From: OLB7 sp966250335
GTDB taxonomy: Bacteria; Bacteroidota; Ignavibacteria; OLB7
Direction of reading: 5' to 3'
Length of the DNA: 56,204 nucleotides
NCBI GenBank assembly: GCA_966250335.1
Contig: CBINGZ010000040.1
Span: forward strand, 1 to 56,204
The notes beneath the pieces were generated by a model that worked only from the letters and a program-made list of their open reading frames with translations, had not been told where the DNA came from and made no database searches. The position numbers were made by a program, and so were the translations under genes. Positions 55,301 to 56,204 of this stretch are shown piece after piece (position 1 is the stretch's first letter; each line of letters begins with the position of its first letter).

Positions 55301-56204
55301 ACCGACAACTCGGTCGCTTCCGTCGACATTCTCGACAACAGCGTCTCGGGTGCCGATGTTCTCGACAACTCGATCGCCTCGGCCGACATCACCGACAACT
55401 CGGTTGCCGGCGCCGATATCATGGACAACTCGGTCGCTTCGGTCGATATCGAGGACGGCACGATCGGTGTGGCGGACATGGGTCCGAACTCGGTGACGAC
55501 AGCTCAGATCGTCGACAACACGATCGCGCTGGCGGACATGGGTGACAACTCGGTCAGCGGCGCGGAGATCGTCGACGGCTCGGTCGCCTCGGCCGATATC
55601 ACCGACAACAGTGTCTCGGGTGTCGATGTTCTCGACAACTCGATCGCCTCGGCGGACATCACCGACAACTCGGTGACGGGCGCCGACCTGCTCGACAACA
55701 CGGTCGCTTCGGTCGACATCGAGGACGGCACGATCAGCGTGGCGGACATGGGTCCGAACTCGGTGACGACGGCTCAGATCGTCGACAACACGATCGCGCT
55801 GGCGGACATGGGTGACAACTCGGTCAGCGGCGCGGAGATCGTCGACGGCTCGGTCGCCTCGGCCGATATCACCGACAACAGTGTCTCGGGTGTCGATGTT
55901 CTCGACAACTCGATCGCCTCGGCGGACATCACCGACAACTCGGTGACGAGCGCCGACATCATGGACGAGACGATCCTGACCGGCGACATCGCCGACGGGA
56001 CGATCCTGGGCGCCGATGTCCAGGACGGCACGCTGACGGGCGCCGACGTTCAGGACAACTCGATCGCCTCGGCGGACATCACCGACAACTCGGTGGCGGG
56101 CGCCGACATCCTCGACAACACGGTCGCTTCGGTCGACATCGAGGACGGCACGATCGGTGTGGCGGACATGGGTCCGAACTCGGTGACGACGGCTCAGATC
56201 GTCG
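52337..56204 (+). CDS. giant surface protein with ten-residue repeats (3' partial)
   Basis: The frame from ATG 52337 (AAGGAG eight bases upstream) is open to the window edge: 1289 residues seen, more beyond. A signal peptide (FPVSAAALGALLLSNAALAQ) precedes a conserved N-terminal domain (~25-140) typical of Chlorobiota-group surface proteins: KMSFQGLVSVPGNPASANFQ, FTIYDAQTGGASLWTE, GLFSVILGSVNPITGVPF and LEIAVNGTPMANRTELVTSP. A spacer contains AGPGLSGGGTTGNVTIEVDK and TTAMIADGAVTTSKIANG, as in phage-tail-fibre-like sequences. From ~residue 300 the chain is ~99 repeats of ten residues, consensus DNTIxSADIx, where alternating pentapeptides (A-D-I-x-x and N-T-I-x-x) suit a pentapeptide-like right-handed beta-helix. 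It should form a long fibre or adhesin. Confidence 0.85.
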   Translation, partial: MQRKLFPVSAAALGALLLSNAALAQIPEKMSFQGLVSVPGNPASANFQFTIYDAQTGGASLWTETQTAVPLTPAGGGSGLFSVILGSVNPITGVPFDKPYYLEIAVNGTPMANRTELVTSPYSFRSKFVEEIVDGQVTTEKIADGAVTLGKISSAGGAAGQVLTVDPTGNAVVWANSTAGGGTITGVTAGPGLSGGGTTGNVTIEVDKQGITTAMIADGAVTTSKIANGAVGTSQIAAGAVNSNSIADGSLTTQKFNTAGVATGQTLVFDGINLIWGNPTPGGPAGGDLSGTFPNPEIRVGAVGSPEILDNSIQSIDIMDGTITLADMAPLSIGTVQIIDNSVTGDDIMDNTITSADIQDNTVSSADILNNTIASVDIQDNTVASVDILDNTIASIDILDNTIASVDILDGTIALADMGPNSVNSANIVDNTVTTFDILDGTIQSVDIQDNTITSADVLDNTLQSVDVQDNTLTSADIQDNTIALADMGDNAVGSSEVIDNSLNSADLQDNTVASIDILDNTILNSDIQDNTITGAKISNETITSADVMDNSLMSADIQDNTIMSEDIMDNTIRQQDMATNSIGADQVIDNSVGSADILDNSIQSIDVMDNTITADDLADNVIGSNEIIDNSVTSADIQDNTITSADIMDNTIQSIDIMNETILTDDIQDNTITSADIRDNTVTSADITDNTVTGADIADGTVASVDITDGTIGVADMGPNSVTTAQIVDNTIALADMGDNSVSGAEIVDGSVASADITDNSVSGADVLDNSIASADITDNSVTSADIADETILSGDIQDGTILSADVADGTLTGADVQDNSIASADITDNSVASADIADNTIQSGDIQDGTIGVADMGPNSVTTVQIVDNTIALADMGDSSVGSAELVDNSILTDDIQDNTITSADIRDNTVTSADITDGTVASVDIADNSVASIDIMDNSVESADVLDNSLSGADVLDNSIASADITDNSVTGADLLDGTVGSIDITDNSVASVDILDNSVSGADVLDNSIASADITDNSVAGADIMDNSVASVDIEDGTIGVADMGPNSVTTAQIVDNTIALADMGDNSVSGAEIVDGSVASADITDNSVSGVDVLDNSIASADITDNSVTGADLLDNTVASVDIEDGTISVADMGPNSVTTAQIVDNTIALADMGDNSVSGAEIVDGSVASADITDNSVSGVDVLDNSIASADITDNSVTSADIMDETILTGDIADGTILGADVQDGTLTGADVQDNSIASADITDNSVAGADILDNTVASVDIEDGTIGVADMGPNSVTTAQIV
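53234..56204 (+). repeat. 30-bp in-frame tandem repeat block
   Basis: About 99 units of 30 bases encoding the ten-residue repeat, continuing past the window edge. The register is exact throughout. A higher-order unit starting ggcggacatgggtccgaact recurs at 54481, 54901, 55471, 55741 and 56161, spacings 420, 570, 270 and 420, all multiples of 30. The 55471 and 55741 copies are nearly identical over ~240 bases, which shows recent duplication. Confidence 0.9.

Noticed and set aside
53410..56031. Several minus-strand open frames of 81-181 codons across the repeat block
   Set aside because: They mirror the 30-base repeat of the plus-strand gene, share its period, and have no start signals; the plus frame is continuous with a signal peptide and conserved N-terminal domain.
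53234..56204. CRISPR-like impression of regularly spaced short repeats
   Set aside because: There are no unique spacers; the whole stretch is an in-frame coding repeat with synonymous variation and no cas genes nearby.

Overview
The window looks like chromosomal DNA from a GC-rich member of the Bacteroidota–Chlorobiota group, most likely a Candidatus Kapabacteria-type organism. The pointers are type IX secretion (T9SS) C-terminal sorting domains, Bacteroidota-style RHS sequence, a DUF1501/DUF1800 gene pair, many long choice-of-anchor/OmpA cell-envelope proteins, and promoters of the TTG-N19-21-TAnnTTTG type. The taxonomic placement is inference from gene content; no rRNA or tRNA gene is visible.

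Layout. 1-2.9 kb: the end of an RHS-type polymorphic toxin with a metzincin-like zinc-protease tail, then a leucine-rich-repeat lipoprotein, both in AT-richer DNA. 2.9-3.7 kb: an ABC-2 permease. 3.8-9.3 kb: a minus-strand envelope cluster (PD40/OmpA-like protein, lipoprotein, beta-barrel). 9.4-14.2 kb: a TlpA-like thioredoxin, a deoxyhypusine-synthase-like enzyme and arginine decarboxylase, the last two suggesting polyamine metabolism. 14.5-17.9 kb: DUF2279-like protein, glycosyltransferase, lipoprotein, coiled-coil secreted protein. 18.0-20.4 kb: a DUF2828 (Ro60/TROVE-like plus vWA) gene followed four bases after its stop codon by three tandem structured RNA elements, the whole bracketed by two direct copies of a dispersed repeat. 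20.4-30.7 kb: large secreted and outer-membrane proteins (OmpA protein, 1641-residue T9SS protein, DUF1501 protein with Tat signal and T9SS tail, DUF1800). 31.2-44.0 kb: an orphan secreted protein, acs, ddl, a vWA/OmpA fusion, an M20 peptidase, a 55-residue membrane protein and a multi-pass protein with possible winged helices. 44.3-48.8 kb: a plus-strand run of CPBP protease, RlmI-type methyltransferase, serS, a GmhB-like phosphatase and DUF971. 48.9-56.2 kb: a low-complexity lipoprotein, a small T9SS protein and a huge ten-residue-repeat protein that runs off the window.

The most notable discovery candidate is the DUF2828 locus. The three RNA elements (76-84 nt) share a 9-bp outer stem, a small internal loop, a 6-bp inner stem and the conserved string GAYAAGRUYCAGCAA. 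Their stems co-vary: the outer stem is wholly different in the middle copy yet still pairs, and the inner stem changes U-A to C-G. G-U wobbles are pairable only on the minus strand, the coding strand of the DUF2828 gene. The architecture resembles Ro60 with Y RNAs, and suggests that this DUF2828 protein is the core of a ribonucleoprotein with its own dedicated RNAs.
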